This document shows, piece by piece, positions 24,168 through 38,900 of a DNA stretch of 64,000 nucleotides. A program made the translations under genes and the position numbers. Source of the stretch: Hybos culiciformis (lineage: Eukaryota; Arthropoda; Insecta; Diptera; Hybotidae). Position 1 is the first letter of the stretch. The number at the start of each line of letters is the position of its first letter. The stretch is taken from the NCBI GenBank assembly GCA_964007475.1, contig OZ023273.1:127714732-127778731 (forward strand). Reading direction: 5' to 3'. The notes under the pieces were generated by a model. The model saw only the letters and a list, made by a program, of their open reading frames with translations. It searched no databases and was not told where the DNA came from.

Positions 24168-27100
24168 GGTATATAATTAAAAAATTTTTCACACTAATAC
24201 TAACACCAAAAAAAAATGTTTCGAAATGAATCGAAAGACAAAATATCTCTTTCAAAATTCTTCCCTTTTTTTTTTTAGTCAAAATTTTTCTTGTACATAT
24301 TTTCACTTTTTCAAAAATGTATCTTTTTTTTAAAAATTTTTTTTCCTAACAGGTGGAAAAACTGATTCTAACACCTTATAGTTGTTTTTTTCTTGTTACA
24401 TGCTAAAATTTTATTAACTTGAAAAGAATAAAAACACTGCGGCGAAATAAATTGCTTCAAAAGGATTTTCTTTTTTATGCTTTTATTTTTACAAGGAATT
24501 ATAAATTTAGCTACAGAATATTACTTAATAATTTAATAATAATTTAATCTGTAAAAGTCAGTAAGAATTAAATTTTTAGTATTATATTATAATTCTAATA
24601 AAAAAAATTTTAAGTCTTTATAATTTTTGATTAAGAAATTTATGTTCCAAAAATAAATGAGAAAACTTTACAATATATAAGTTTTGTTGACAATAATTAC
24701 ACTAAAGTTGGAAATTAAAGAACTCAAATTTTAATTATTTACTAAACTTTTATAAATTTTTTATGTACAAATCAATAATGCTACTTTTTTCTCAAACACA
24801 TTTCCCTCCTTTTTTCTTTAACCCTTATTTTATTTTTTATTAAAATTTCTTGCTAATATAACATGACAACCAATGAAATTTTCTCGTGGTCTCGTTAGAA
24901 TAGATCTAAAAGTGAAGAAGAAACCGAATTATAGGTTATGTTCAAAAATTTAAAAACTATTCTATATAAAGCGTTGCTTTTCAAGAATAATCTAAAAGTA
25001 TGGAGTATATTATCTAGGTTGACTACTTTCAATATCATTCTTGAACCGAAATTCATACTAGTCGGCATATACTTAGAAGCAAATTATTATATTTATCACT
25101 AGAAATATTTAAATTATTTTATTTTGGTATTTATTTTTAATTATTATAATGCGAAGGTTGCATTCAATGGCTGTGGTTAGAAGGAAAAAAAATTGGCATT
25201 TTAAATAAGGTTTATTTGACATTGATGAACATAAATATCCTTTAACCACAAAAATATATTTGTGGCTCTTGAACAATTTTTTTATACATTCCCAAGTAAT
25301 TGCTGTTAAACATCATTTACATTTGTTTATAATAAATCGATTTTCCGCATTTATAGAGGCGTTTAAAATATTTTTTTAACAAAATAATAATTTTAATTTA
25401 ATTCAGGCTGTCCAGCATCTAATTATTTTATTATTTTATATCATTATAGTTAGTACTGCGAGTTATTTTAAAATATAATTTTAAGATAATTAATTAATAA
25501 AATATTATTGAAATCTTAGAAAAGAGCTAATTAGAATTTCTCTTAATTAAAATTATTTTTTCCAACCATGAAGATTAATGCTATAATATTCTTTGGATAT
25601 CCCAAAACCCCCACTGTTAAAGAAAAAGCTTGGAATTAATTGGATTCGGAGTATTTATGATTGTATTAGCGGTGTAAGGTATAGAACAAATTGTAAAGTG
25701 TATTTAATAAAAAGAATAGTTTTATATTGAGTACTTATTTATTTAGTCCAACTTTATGACTTGACACTATGAATGCTTACTTTATCCTGACTCTCTCTGA
25801 TCAGTTATCTTATCTTATATATTATCTTATTATACTAATACTATGAAAACTCACTCATTATACCTAACGGTGAGTATTTACTTAAGACAATAGTCTATTT
25901 AATAAGGAGGCACTACAAAATTAAGCTATTTTGTTTGTGGGAACAATCACGTTTTTGAATTTATTTAACGAACAAAGCACAGATTATAAACGCAAAAGTT
26001 TGCTGAAAATTTTTTAATTCATGTTTGGAAATTATTCGAAATTTTATTATTTGCAAAACATTTTTCATTCAGAATGTAAGAAAAATGTTCACAAATCAAT
26101 TTTTTGTGTTATTTTTTCTACTTTAATTCGGTTAATAATAAATATTTTTTTTTTCCTACTGTTCAATTTATTAACATAAATTTACAATATTTAATACTTT
26201 TATAGTTGTCGCATTTAATGATTAACGATAATAATAATGTATATAATTACGATTTTCCTGTTATCCAAATATGGAAATAAATTTACGTTGAAGTCAATCA
26301 AAGTGTATAAATTTGAATTGGGAGCTGAAATAATTATTTACAGCAATATTTTTATCGTTATCGTTTCAAGCTTTTAACAGATTTTTTAGCAATACAGAAC
26401 ATAAAGATTAGTACAGTCTTATGAAAAAAAAAATTCAATTATTATAAAAATATTATTAAAAAAATACAATTATGTTTTCTAAATCTTAACACAACAAAAA
26501 GACAAGCCGTTAAAAAGGAGTCCAGAACTATAGTTCAAACTATACATGATAAAATAACTTAACGATATTACTAAACATATCTAACAAAAAATAATTTTCA
26601 TGAAAATGGATTTAAATTCTTGCAGTTAGTTAGAACTATTTCGCTGTGGGATCATTCAGAACTTAGAAAGTTAGATAACGGTCTCCGATGCTGGATCGGT
26701 GCTATAGTAGATATGAATGCTTTTAAAAAAAATTGTTTCTTCTTTTCGCAATAATTTACCAATAAAGTACAATTTATTCATTTTTTTAACAATTTTTCCA
26801 CTTTAGGAAATTTATCATGATAAGAAAAGTTGCAGAATTGTTTTATTCCTATATTATTCACATTTTTTATATAAAAAAATAAATATGACATCGTTGAACT
26901 CTCCTTAATACGGGCGTAAGTTCTTTTGTAAGAATTATTGAAGTGATATCAAAGCAAAGAAACTTGATTAAGTTTAAGTTTTGATTTTAGTGACAGAATA
27001 AGGTAATTTTCATTTTATTAAATTTTTTAGACAGAACGATAATGAATTAGTTTTGATGATTTCCATTCCATCTTTCAAATCATTTGAGGTAAGTAATATG

Positions 27101-30100
27101 ATTTTCTCATATCAAAAAAATTTCAAGAGGGCATAATATATTTACTTACAACCTAATAAGTACCAAGTACGTATGAAATATTTATTTAACTTTTGTATCT
27201 ATACCTACTTAAAATAAATATCATATTTTCGTTTGGGTTAAAATCTAAAGATTAATCTTGCAAAAGTGTGTTGTTTTTTGCTGATCTCTTATCCAATAAA
27301 ATTAAAATAAATAAAATGATGTAATTCTGTACAAGATTTATGAAATTTGTTGTAACACCTTAAGGAACTATACTTTGTGTATTCAAAACATTTTTAACTA
27401 TTAAATGTACGAAGAAAAATAACGAAAATATTTTTAAGTGCACTAGCTATTTTTCTTGATTTATCAGAAAAAAATTGATTTGTTTTTTAAATTGAAAATG
27501 TGCAGGTGCTTTTTATGTTTATAATTTTCACTATACACTATAAAGCACTTTATGTAAGTACGAATAATTCTTCAAGCTATTATAATGCTTTAGCATCAGT
27601 TCAAAGAAATTTTATTTAACCAACTTTTATTTGAAGATCAAAATTTAGTAACCTAAGTCAGTAGGTAACAGTAATGTAATTATCAATAAAAAATAAACGA
27701 GATTGTTGCATCAATAATAAATGACGAATTTAATTAAAAACTTTATCTTGTTGTACCTTTTGGTACTATTATTCTTACCGTCATTCCTGTGTACAACTGT
27801 ACACACATGTTTTGAATTTAAGTACAATGTTGTACTTTGAATTCTTTGGAAATCTGTTAGCAGTAAAAACTGCACTTTAAAATCAATTTCTTAACAACAA
27901 AATATGTTTATCTAAACATATTTTGTTGTCTTGATCAACGTGACCAACTACCACTATAATGGTTTGCACATGCCGTATGCACTCACCAATACGGAACCAA
28001 TTTACTCTCATATTCTAAATACGTACCATAAAACACCTACACTAATTATATTCTAAAATTAACCATATTATAAATACTTACTACAATCACTTTCACTATA
28101 TGCAATTATACTTACCATAAAATTAAATACTAACAAAGAATTATTATTATAAATATTGTCAAAATTTATTTATAAAAATTATTAATGTTTTATCGATCAA
28201 TAAAAGAAGTTCAACTTAAAATTAAACAAAGTATTTTCTTTCTTATTACAATCTGAAGTAGCAAAAGTAAAAGTTTCAATGCGAGTCGAGCAAAAAAACA
28301 TCTTATTCTTGACAAGTTACAAACGTTTCTAAAATAAGCTTTAGAAGTAAAACATTGTTGAAGTTTTCGCCCTATTTTAGCATTCCAGCATTTAAATTAA
28401 GCTTCACTATTTGTTAAAAAACACATTTCTTAAATTGATAATATTGAAATTTGATACAGACTTTTTTTTTTTAAATAAAATTTCAGAAAAAATCTTATAT
28501 AATTTAATTCTTATTCTAGAATCTAAGAATTAATTTTCTTTCATTTGAAATCTTCCAAAGTTAAAGAGGTTTTTATGTCGGTAGTACACACATAACCGAA
28601 TAAGATACGTTTTTACAACTTATTTCAAATTCATAATACATAATATTATGTTGTTACTTATAAATTGAAATTGAATTATGTTTGCATATAAAATAATTGC
28701 ATAAAATATTATTTATGGTACAAATTTTAATCTCAGAATGTCAATAACTAAAACGCATATTTATTTTGCCACAAACTATACATATAATAAATGTGGTAAT
28801 CACCCATGAAGTTTTTTCTTTCTATATAGGTACATAATAAAATAATAAAAAAAAAGTCAAAATATTAACAACTTACACATATATTTTTATGAATCCATTA
28901 TTACAAGTTAAAAAAAAAAAAAATAAAAGTAAATAAAATCTTATTACTCAATTACTTAAAAAATGTGTTCTTTTTACTTAAAACATAAAAAACCATCGTA
29001 AATAATACGTGATGTATGGAAAAATTTTAAGGATTTACAACATTAAGACAAATAAATTTATTATATTTTGTTTGAGAATAACGTGCCGCAAAAAAAAATA
29101 AAAAAAAATAAAACAAAATAAAGAAAAATTCAAAGCAAACACATAAAATAAATTATAATTCTACTGATTTAATAATGAATTATTCCATTATTTCATAAGT
29201 TGTCAACTCAATTTTGAAACATTAACTTGATATTAAACTAATAATAATATAATTCGGTCAAATAAAGTTCAAAAAAGAAACTTAAGTGAGGAAACAGGAT
29301 ATTATAAACTGAGCTTTTCTTTATATTGAAATTTTTAATGCAAGCTTTGGCTCTATTTTTGTTTTAATATTTTAAACTTTTTAACTATAAATTAATGAAA
29401 GCAACACTATCATTTTCAGCGTCTGATAGCTCCAAGAATTAATTTATTTTCGAAAAAATTTAAATCCATTTAAATTAAAGATTCACATAAAAATCATTGG
29501 CGTCAGAACATAAAAAGTTTAACTATTGTAAAAAAAAAATGCAAAATTGTAGATACAGTAATTTTATATAATTTTATTTTTTCAACATATAAATTATGTC
29601 GTTAAATTCAAAGTAAGCAGATACATCTATAATGCAATTACGAATAAAAAACAATTTTTTTTTTTTTTCAAAAAATAAAAAAAAAATTAAAACTTTAAAT
29701 TTACATTCTTAATCCATTTCCATTATAATTAACTAATTTGTTTGCTTTTACAATAATTATTTTGGTTCTTAGTTTTGTTATTTTAACTGGTTGGCATTTT
29801 AATGCAATTAAAAACTTTTACTCAAACAAAAACATTTATTTTATTACGCAAAGTTAGCAAAATAGAGTCTTTAACTGCATTTCGTTAGTTAAATTAAATG
29901 TTTTTTTTTAACTATTATTTTATTATCGTGTTTTTTATTTCAAAGCCGTATTATTAAAAATTATTTATTGTTTTTTTTTTTTCATTTTCAACAAAACATC
30001 TACAAGAGTCAAGGTTAATATTTTTCGTTAAAGTATAAAAATTTAAAGTTTTAGTGTCTGACTTAGTAAAAAATGTTATTTTATATATTTTGTTTTTAGA

Positions 30101-32474
30101 ATTTCAATTAAAATTCTTAGCGTTTAATAATAGTGTTAGTTGGAGCTTTAAGTAGTTAGTTTTAACAAACAGTACGTATACTTTATGTAATGTTGCACAG
30201 ATTTAGATTTATACATGATAATGTACCTACCTACTTACGAAAATAAAATATTATATAAACTAAATACATTTTATTGACCAGCAATATCGAGCGAAATTCA
30301 ATTGAATACCGAAGTAATTATAATTTTACTATTTTACTCATAATTTTTGACTAAAAAAAAACATTTTTACAAATCTAATTTCCAGATAAGTTTTTCAAAC
30401 CTATACATTAAAGATAATTTAGTCAGAGAAAATTAAGAAATGTTATAGCTACTTATACCTACAGTTTAATATTTCTAAATATTTTATTTGCAATAAAATT
30501 TTATAGAATTTCTTTTTGTAAGAATACTAAAGGTGAAAATAAAAATTCATTATATTATATTATATGTGGTATGATATTAATGACACCTTTTACCATTTAT
30601 ACTCATCGTTCATAATTATAAATAATTTTCATTAAATTTAAAATGAACAGAATCTTAAAAATAAAAAATTCTGGGAAAAGACATGAAGAAGATCAATATC
30701 AAAACGTAAAGTATAATAAAACAGAATTTTTGGATGTTTTAACATAAAGATGCATGATTCAAAATTCATATATCACTGTCAAACTCTTGAATCTATTGAT
30801 ACCAACATAACATTCTAATTCATTCACGTTAATAAAATTCAAAGCACCAATTTAATGCACAAATGGGTTTCAAGATAACAAAAATAAAAACAATATAGAA
30901 ACCTTCAAATCTTTATTAGTTTTCATACAAATTCACGTAATAATTTTATAAGGATTTAAGGAGTTGAAGCTAAGATAGGAGTTTATTTTTCTTCTTTTAT
31001 TTTTATACTTTTTATTTATTAAATAAAAATAAATAGTGTTAAAATTAAAACTACGATGCTTATTGAAATTTAAATTCATGAATTTTTTTTTTTTTTTTTC
31101 AAACCCAAATGTATAATTTAATTTCACATTAAAATTGCTCACTGGGTTGAAAATTAATATTTGGCATAATTTGGAAGTAAAAAAAAAAAAAAAACTATAT
31201 AAATACATAAATATATAATTTTGTATTCCAACTGAAAAGTCATTTCAAAAGAAAAATGAAAATTTTAATTTCACTTTGATGATTCTTTTTTTTTTTTTAT
31301 TTTTTTATTTTACGATTATTCCTTTTTTTTTCCTTTTTTTTTTTTTTTAGAAAGAGTGAAAAATAATTCATATTTTATTAATAAAAAAAAAAAAAAATTA
31401 AAACAAGTAAAAAATTTAGAAAAAATAAAAAAAATTAAATATGTACCTATGTATATTTCTTTTATAATTCCCTTGTATATATGAGGGGCATTACAAAAAA
31501 AAGTGATCCAGCTGAGTATGATTGTATTTATGAAAAAAAAGCTTAAGCTTTGAGTAAAAAGTTTAAGCATAAAAATTTGATTTTCCCATTTTCGATTTAA
31601 AACTAATTTGGGAATGAAACAGTCATCCTTTTTACCATACTTAATTATTTCTGTCCATAATTAAGTTATAGTGCATTATCATCCCACACTGTTGTGAATT
31701 CGATTCCCACTAGAGACGGATATTTATATTCATATTCAGCTTGTTCATTTTCCATTTGTATTTTTATTTCTCAACTAACACCCACTCCATTATTATTTTT
31801 TTATTTTCAAAACTATTTTTCATCAAATAGTGGAAAATAAAATGTGTTGTAGGAGTTTTAATTTTATATATACAACTTCTTTCATGTCAATCCATTTATT
31901 TCAATTTATTTAAATTTTTTCAATAATATTAATATTGTTTATCGTGGAAAATATAACAACGACATTAAAACAATCCTATAGAAGGTTTGAAAAACAAAAA
32001 GCCATAATAATGTAAAAAGCCATAGAAGACATAATATTAATAAAATATTTATGACTATATTTTAATGAGATTAAAAACGTTGAAAATTAATTCTTATTCA
32101 TCCCAAAAAAATTATTTTTTATAGGTAGGTACTAATATTTTGAAGTATTGGTTTAATTGTAGAAAAAGAATCTTTAGTTATATTACCAATACCGTACCAC
32201 TGTAACCAAATTATTATTAAAAGAAGATGGAAAACGACATTATTAATTTCTTTCAATTACTTTTTCGAAATATTTTATTGAAACTTTTCTACACTGCTCA
32301 GACTATTACGGCTTATTTTTCAATGTAATATGTAAATAGCTCTGAAATTTACGAAAAATACGACTGGCTAGTGGCTAAATTTTTTTTTATTTTTTTTTAT
32401 TAAAGTTACCAAATCACTAGGTGGGATATCTTTTATACTCTAAGAAGTATGGATTTGGTAAGGAGACTGGAAGT
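24168..32474. other. Intergenic, no gene seen
   Basis: AT-rich spacer. It holds an isolated 20-bp hairpin (CCACAAA...TTTGTGG, 25246-25265) and the stem-loop cluster at 27753-27994. No coding region was recognised. Confidence 0.4.
27753..27994. repeat. Cluster of six perfect stem-loops
   Basis: In order: GTACC/GGTAC (27753-27766), TGTGTAC/GTACACA (27788-27805), AAGTACAA/TTGTACTT (27820-27837), GCAGT/ACTGC (27860-27873), 17-bp arms ACAACAAAATATGTTTA and mirror with a 2-nt loop (27894-27929), and CCGTAT/ATACGG (27973-27994). Each arm pair is perfect. No target duplication or outer terminal repeat joins them into one transposon. Function unknown. Confidence 0.65.
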
Positions 32475-32963
32475 TTAGACGAGACTAAAAAGTGGGACCG
32501 TAAGTAGGTAATCATTTACATTCTTCTTAAAGCGACGCAAGTCGTAAATCAAGCGTCGCCAGCTGTCGGGAACAGTTTTGATGGGAGAGCATTCCACATT
32601 CTCGAGGTGCGAATTGAAAACGAATCTCCGAAGCTCGTTCTTTCACATCTGGGAATTTTGACGGAATAAGGGTGTGACGTTGAAGCGATACGTGTTTGGC
32701 GTGAAAATACTTGAAGTATAGAGGAAGTAGGGCCGTTACTTCCAGGGACCACGTATCCGTTCCAACAAGGTATTTATAGAAAATGGAAAGTGAACCTACA
32801 TTACGACGGTGATTGAGTGATGTTAATGAGCTGGTGATTTGGTAATTATCGATCAATCTAATATCCCTTCTCTGAACTTTGTCCAGGTACTCAAGATAGG
32901 TTTTAGGGGCACCAGCCCATATATGCGAATTGTATTCTAATTTCGATCGTATGTAGGATTTCT
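32475..32963 (-). pseudogene. 3' remnant of a non-LTR (LINE) retrotransposon polymerase
   Basis: Three minus-strand frames in succession give the C-terminal end of a Jockey/CR1-type ORF2. The first, from about 32963, reads SKLEYNSHIWAGAP, LDKVQRRDIRLID and HRRNVGSLSIFYKY. A shift near 32735 leads to TSHPYSVKIPRCERTSFGDS and RTSRMWNALPSKLFP. A further shift near 32570 leads to SWRRLIYDLRRFKKNVNDYL and a stop at 32475. These are the standard landmarks at the end of such polymerases. The reverse transcriptase catalytic core and endonuclease are missing. With at least two frameshifts it is a dead, 5'-truncated copy. It is distinctly GC-richer than its surroundings. Confidence 0.85.
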
Positions 32964-35900
32964 AAATTGAATATTAAACATATTTGTTGCTTGTCAGAAC
33001 TGTGTCTAAATTAATACCAAATTTTCAAATTAAATTGTTACATATATATATATACATGAACATCAATTTTTGGAACAAGCAAGATTGCAATATTCTTCTT
33101 TTGTATTTTGTTGACCTTAAGTTATATATAAATCTCAATCTCATTTTTATCAAAACTCAAACTAAAGCGCCTATCCAAAGATAGAGTACGTGATTTGCAA
33201 CTTAAAGTTTTCAATACTTTATAACAAGATTTTTAGTTTTACTATTTTATAATTTTTTTTTTTTTTTTTTCAAAATGATCTCATATATGAAAGTTTTGAA
33301 TAAATTTTCCGTATTTCATACATTAATTCAGAAAATTTTAACATTTTTTTTTCACTCGTTTGTTTTTTTTTTTTTTTTTTATTATTCATAAAAGGATAAT
33401 TCTCATATGCATAAAAAGTCCAAAATAAAGATTGATAATACATAAGATATTTTGAACTTTGATTTTTCGGTCAGTGAACAGAATCACATAATAAAATTAT
33501 CAGAATATTTTATTTTATGGTTTATGCATCTTGATATAAAAAAAAAACTATACTCTTGAAAAAATAAAAAAAGAAGCAAATGTTTAACGAGAAGGACACA
33601 ACAATCAAGCCAAGTCATATGAACACATAAGATTAATGCATCCTTATAAAAAAATTGACATTGTTCTGAATATATTATTATTATTATTTTTTCGTTTTCA
33701 ATTGAATATGGAAAGTATTTTTGTTTCTCTTATATTTTTGAATGAATTTAATATTACTTGATGACTTTAAAATAAAAGATTATATTCATCAGAAATATGA
33801 ACTTAAATTTTTTTTTGAAAATAATTTTATGAGTTTTGCAATTTTAAGTATAGAAAATAAATTTATGAAAATTTTTTGAATGAAGACAGGTAAGTAGTAA
33901 AATCAGAAAAAAATAAAAAATACATAAGCAATTTCTACAATCTACAATTTCTATCAACATAAATTCAGGCATTGATAAAATATGCAAAACAAATTATGAA
34001 CTTAATTAATAAGACCTGTTGTCTACACTCTAGAAAGCTAATATCATCGTTATCGAGAAAAAAACCAAACAACTTAACTACGAAATGAAGGAAAGCACTA
34101 AATTTGTTACTGAAAAAATTAACAAAATTTGGAAAATAAAAAAGAAATGTATCTTCAGATAATTATTACTTCACCATTTGTAATCACAATATATTTTCCA
34201 AGCCCTATGTGCAGTTTTTGTGAATGAAATTTGCAAATACAGTAATTTAAAAGAATCTTAAAATTTTAATTTTATTTTTGTAATACAGAAAATATATATA
34301 TTTATATATTTCTATAGTTCAGTTCAAAGGATAATGACTTTAAATAAAAATACTATAATATTCATTTAAATGTTTCCTAATTCAAATCCTTTAAAGTTAA
34401 ATATTAAAAAATAATGTATCTACGTTACATATATTAAATAAAATTTCACATATACGTAAATGGAAAAATTAATGCAATTCAGTTTATCTCACTTCTTACT
34501 AAAACAAGGAAATCCTTTTCAATGCAATTAGTCCTTATCTTTCTAGGAATTTATTTTTTCTTCTCAAAAGTAATGGCACTTTTCGTTAAAAATACAATTT
34601 TCTTTTTGAAAATTCTTTCAAGTATTCTCGTAATGGAAATCATTACTTAATTTTATGAAAAATTCACGTTTTGAAATTTTCATCATCTTGAGAAAAAATG
34701 AGTGGATTTTTAATTTTATTTTAAATTTGTTATTTTCGAATGAAGTTGGCTTTTTATATAACCAAAAAACATTACCAAATTCTACCCAAAAAATTTTTGT
34801 GAGAAAATAATATTATTTTTTTTTTTTTTAATATAGTTAAATAGAAAAATATTTAAGACAGTATCACGATTGAGCCAAGAGAAAAAATTTCTTTGAATTA
34901 TTCAAAAAAAAAAAAAAGTACGATATAAAATACAAGTGAAATGTGGGTTTAGTTAAATTCACATTTTATTTCCGATGCGTGTTATTAGAAAACTTTTAGT
35001 TTTGTTGAAATCTATATTCTGGAAATAATTTTTCTGTTTTTAGCCCGAATTTCAAGAAAATGGGAAATATATCTTGTGTCGGTCCTTTTGTTCCAGACTT
35101 AAATGCTTATAACAATGAAACTACCAGACTGATTTCAATCGAATCAATGCCAAAATATTCATAATCCTATTTACTTTTTATTCTAACATAATGTTTAAAG
35201 AAAATGGAAATTATTATAAAGATAAATTTTGATAAAAATTAGTATCTAAGTAGATAGTTATCAATTATTAGAACCCAAAAAAAAAGTTGGTCCCCGATGT
35301 GTCAGAAAATTAGTATTGGGGCCTGAAAATAGGATTCGGTGAAAATTTGTATTCATATGAATCGATTGGGAAAACATAAAAAAATGCTAAGCGCCCGATT
35401 ACAAGAACCACACTGGAAAAACCTTTAATGAATTTAAATTAAAATTCAAACCCATAATTTCTATAACCGGCAGTTCAAAATATAATATAATAAACTATTC
35501 CCTACATGTTTTATTGTTTATTAAAATTTTTTGAACATAATTTTAGGGTGCAACATATTTGTTCTTAAAAAGCACGTTCTATCTTTATAACCAACATATC
35601 CAGTATATTCTTCTAAGAATTTAATCTGCACCATAATGTCAGTTATTTTGGAAATTTCTTATTAGTTAGTTTAGACGGTTGTGTGTATTATTGGTTAATA
35701 ATACAATAAAAACGGAAGCGTCAAAGAGAGACCTGTGTTAAACTTTCTATTGTTTTAATTCTAGTCTATATGTTGAAAATAAATGTTGAAAGGAAGAAAA
35801 AATAACATTTTCTTTGTTTCAGACAAAAAATTACAACATAAGTAATATTTAATTTAATTTATTTTTCTGAACATAATTCTAAAATAAAGTTTATAAATCA

Positions 35901-38900
35901 TTTTTCTACTGAAATGAAAAAAAAATAGATATTTTAGTTATAGGTTGAATAAATCTTGCTTACAGAGTAATTTTATCTATATCGGATATCTGCCAGTACA
36001 ACATACAAGTAAATTTCGAACAACTGAAGTCTAAAATAGAAGTTGAAGAAGCAATTATAGAATATTTAAATTTGAGTAAACAAATCTTGGGGTGTTATAG
36101 CTTTTTTGTTTGGTTTGTCATGAAAAAAGGATTGAAAAAGGCATGAACAAAATAATGTATAAAACATTAAAAAAATTTGAATTTTGTTTTCTAGTTTGGA
36201 ATAAATATTAATTACGTTCTATTTTTTATTTGGATATTGCGTCTTCTCGTTTGTTAATTTAATAAGAAATTATACATTTATTATTATTATTTTTCTGAAT
36301 AAACCAAAATTTATAAACGACTGTTTAAAGTTAAGTGTACGAACTATATTATTTACACTATAATTTGTGCAAAAATTAGACAAGTAATTGCAACAAGTTT
36401 ATTATAGGAGGAGTATAGTTATTATAATAAGAATTCTGTTTTTTTTTTTTTATTACATTAACATTATATAAAGACAACACATGGTGTCATCAATAGCCAA
36501 ATATCAAGATAACCATATCTACTTGTTGTAATAAGAACAAATAATTATTATAAGAAAAAAAAAAAACTACAAAGTAATCACACTGGGGAGCTTCAAAAAC
36601 AAGATGAAAATAATTTTTATAAGGGATGTCTTATAATTGACTTTGGGAATTTCCTTTTGACAATCAGCACAAAAAAAAATAACGATATATATAAAAACGA
36701 AAATAATGTAATAAAATAATAAAAAAAAAAAATAACATGAAGAAAATATTACATAGTTAGTTGTCTCAGACATGAGAAAACATACTTTTTTTTAATCAGT
36801 GTAGTTTCATAAAGAAAGCATTAAACAAATATTTATTTATAAAAACATAAAAATTTAAAGAAAATTTTTTAAAACAATTTACAATATCCTTAGAATAGAA
36901 TACTGTTCTAAATATTAGTAAAATAAAATCTCAATAAATGTTTTAAAAAAATTCTAGAACTAAACAGACTTACTACTATCCCAATACAATCCTAGTTCAT
37001 TCAATTGGACAATTGAACTTTTTTTAAGTTCAATTGTCCTACACCCTATTCTTAAATTATGCTGGACACAACAATATATATTAAAATATATTATATGTAT
37101 AATAATGTATATTCAAATATATTAAATACAAATAAATGGAAAGAGGACAATCCCGGTGTTGACATTGCTCGAATTAGTAGGTTCTAGTAAGATAACCAGG
37201 GGCGCTTATCTTATCCAATATGAAGAGCATCAGTATAAAAGAACTTCTTTCTCATTTAAAACGTTTTCGTCGTGTTTATCGAGTTGAGTATATAGCTTAA
37301 ATTGAAATTTTGAAACCGAAATTTTACTAATCTTTACGGTATACATAGCTGTTCTCCAACAAATTATAATATGTATATGATTTTCAAAGTAATTTTTAAA
37401 ACTTAGAGCATTTTTTCCTTCAATACAATTAGTTTTTCAACGATGTTAATATACAAGTTTAGGCAATGGAATAAATTTTTTTTTTTGATGTTAAATCATG
37501 ACATTTCAATAAATTCTATATACAGTAAATGTAATAATAATATTATTTTTCAATTTATGATAGTATACCAAAGATAATGTTATTAATATTATTTCTTGTA
37601 ATGAATTTCTATTTGACTTTTCAATAATATACTTATAATGTTATTTTATCAATGTAATAAAAGTGCAATTATTATTTGAAAGATAATAAAGAAAAAAAAT
37701 ATGAAAATTCCATTCGATGAACTAAAGTGGTTGAGTATTACAGTTCATTTGAAAAATCATTTTAAGTTACAAATCTAATTAATCTCGAGAAAATTAAACA
37801 TTGGTACCAATATTTATAAAAAAAATAAAAATAACTAACTTAGGCTGTGACTACTTAGTCCATTATCTATTAACTATTTTACAACTGAGAATGGTAATAG
37901 AATCGTAATAGATAAAATTAAAGCCACAAGGTCAACCTGATTACTACGGAGCTTGAAAATAGTACTGAGAACAAAAGTATGATGCTGGCAGAAGAATATT
38001 CTGAGCATCATGAATAATATGAAAATTTGGAGTAATTATTTGTTACGAACTGTGTAATGAGAAATGTTTTTTGAAGCGGACATATTATCGAAAAAAAACT
38101 TTCTATAGCAGATTAGATAATTTTTTTATTTTGTTTTATAACTTTTATCATATTTTATAACTATCATTTTCTTCGCTCTTTTCATTTTCAATTGGATACA
38201 TACATACTATATATATTTATGCATGGTATTACATATAATGTATTTATTGTTTTTAAATCTTAACTATATTTATGTATTCCCATGCCGTCAAATACGCGAG
38301 GTTCATATAATGATATTAATGATACAAAAAAAATAAATAAATATTGTGTATCTATCGCAATAAAGCTTACATATATATTTATACTTTATTAATGTTGTCA
38401 ATATACTTATACTTGTATACAAATATATGTCATTCTTATTTACATATAGAATTTTAAAAAAAATAAAAAAAAATTCGCAAAAAAAAATAAAACTAAATTT
38501 ATTATAATTAAATTGCTTGTCTTTACATGAAAATATAAACCTCTAAGGTATTTTGTGCATAAGCCAAAAATTCTATGTATTGAAATCTCATTTACAAATC
38601 AATTCTCGTATTTCCCTGAAAGCATTTGACATTAATAAACATTTTCTTTCTTTATTAATATATATGTATGTATGTATATACCTAACACCTAATCCTAAAT
38701 CAATCTCATTTGAATGCAAATTATTTTCTTGCACGTTTTTCTATTAGAAAAAATAAAAAAATAAATAAACATAAATATAAATATGTATGTATTATATTGT
38801 ATACATTTATATATATATTATATATCCTGTGAAATAATAATAAGAAAATCCCTCAGAGATATTAGGTTATTTGAATATTAAAATTAACTAGAAAATCACA

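Noticed and set aside
31660..31730. B-box-like GAATTCGATTCCC suggesting a tRNA or SINE
   Set aside because: Only a partial match; no A box at the right distance and no tRNA fold.
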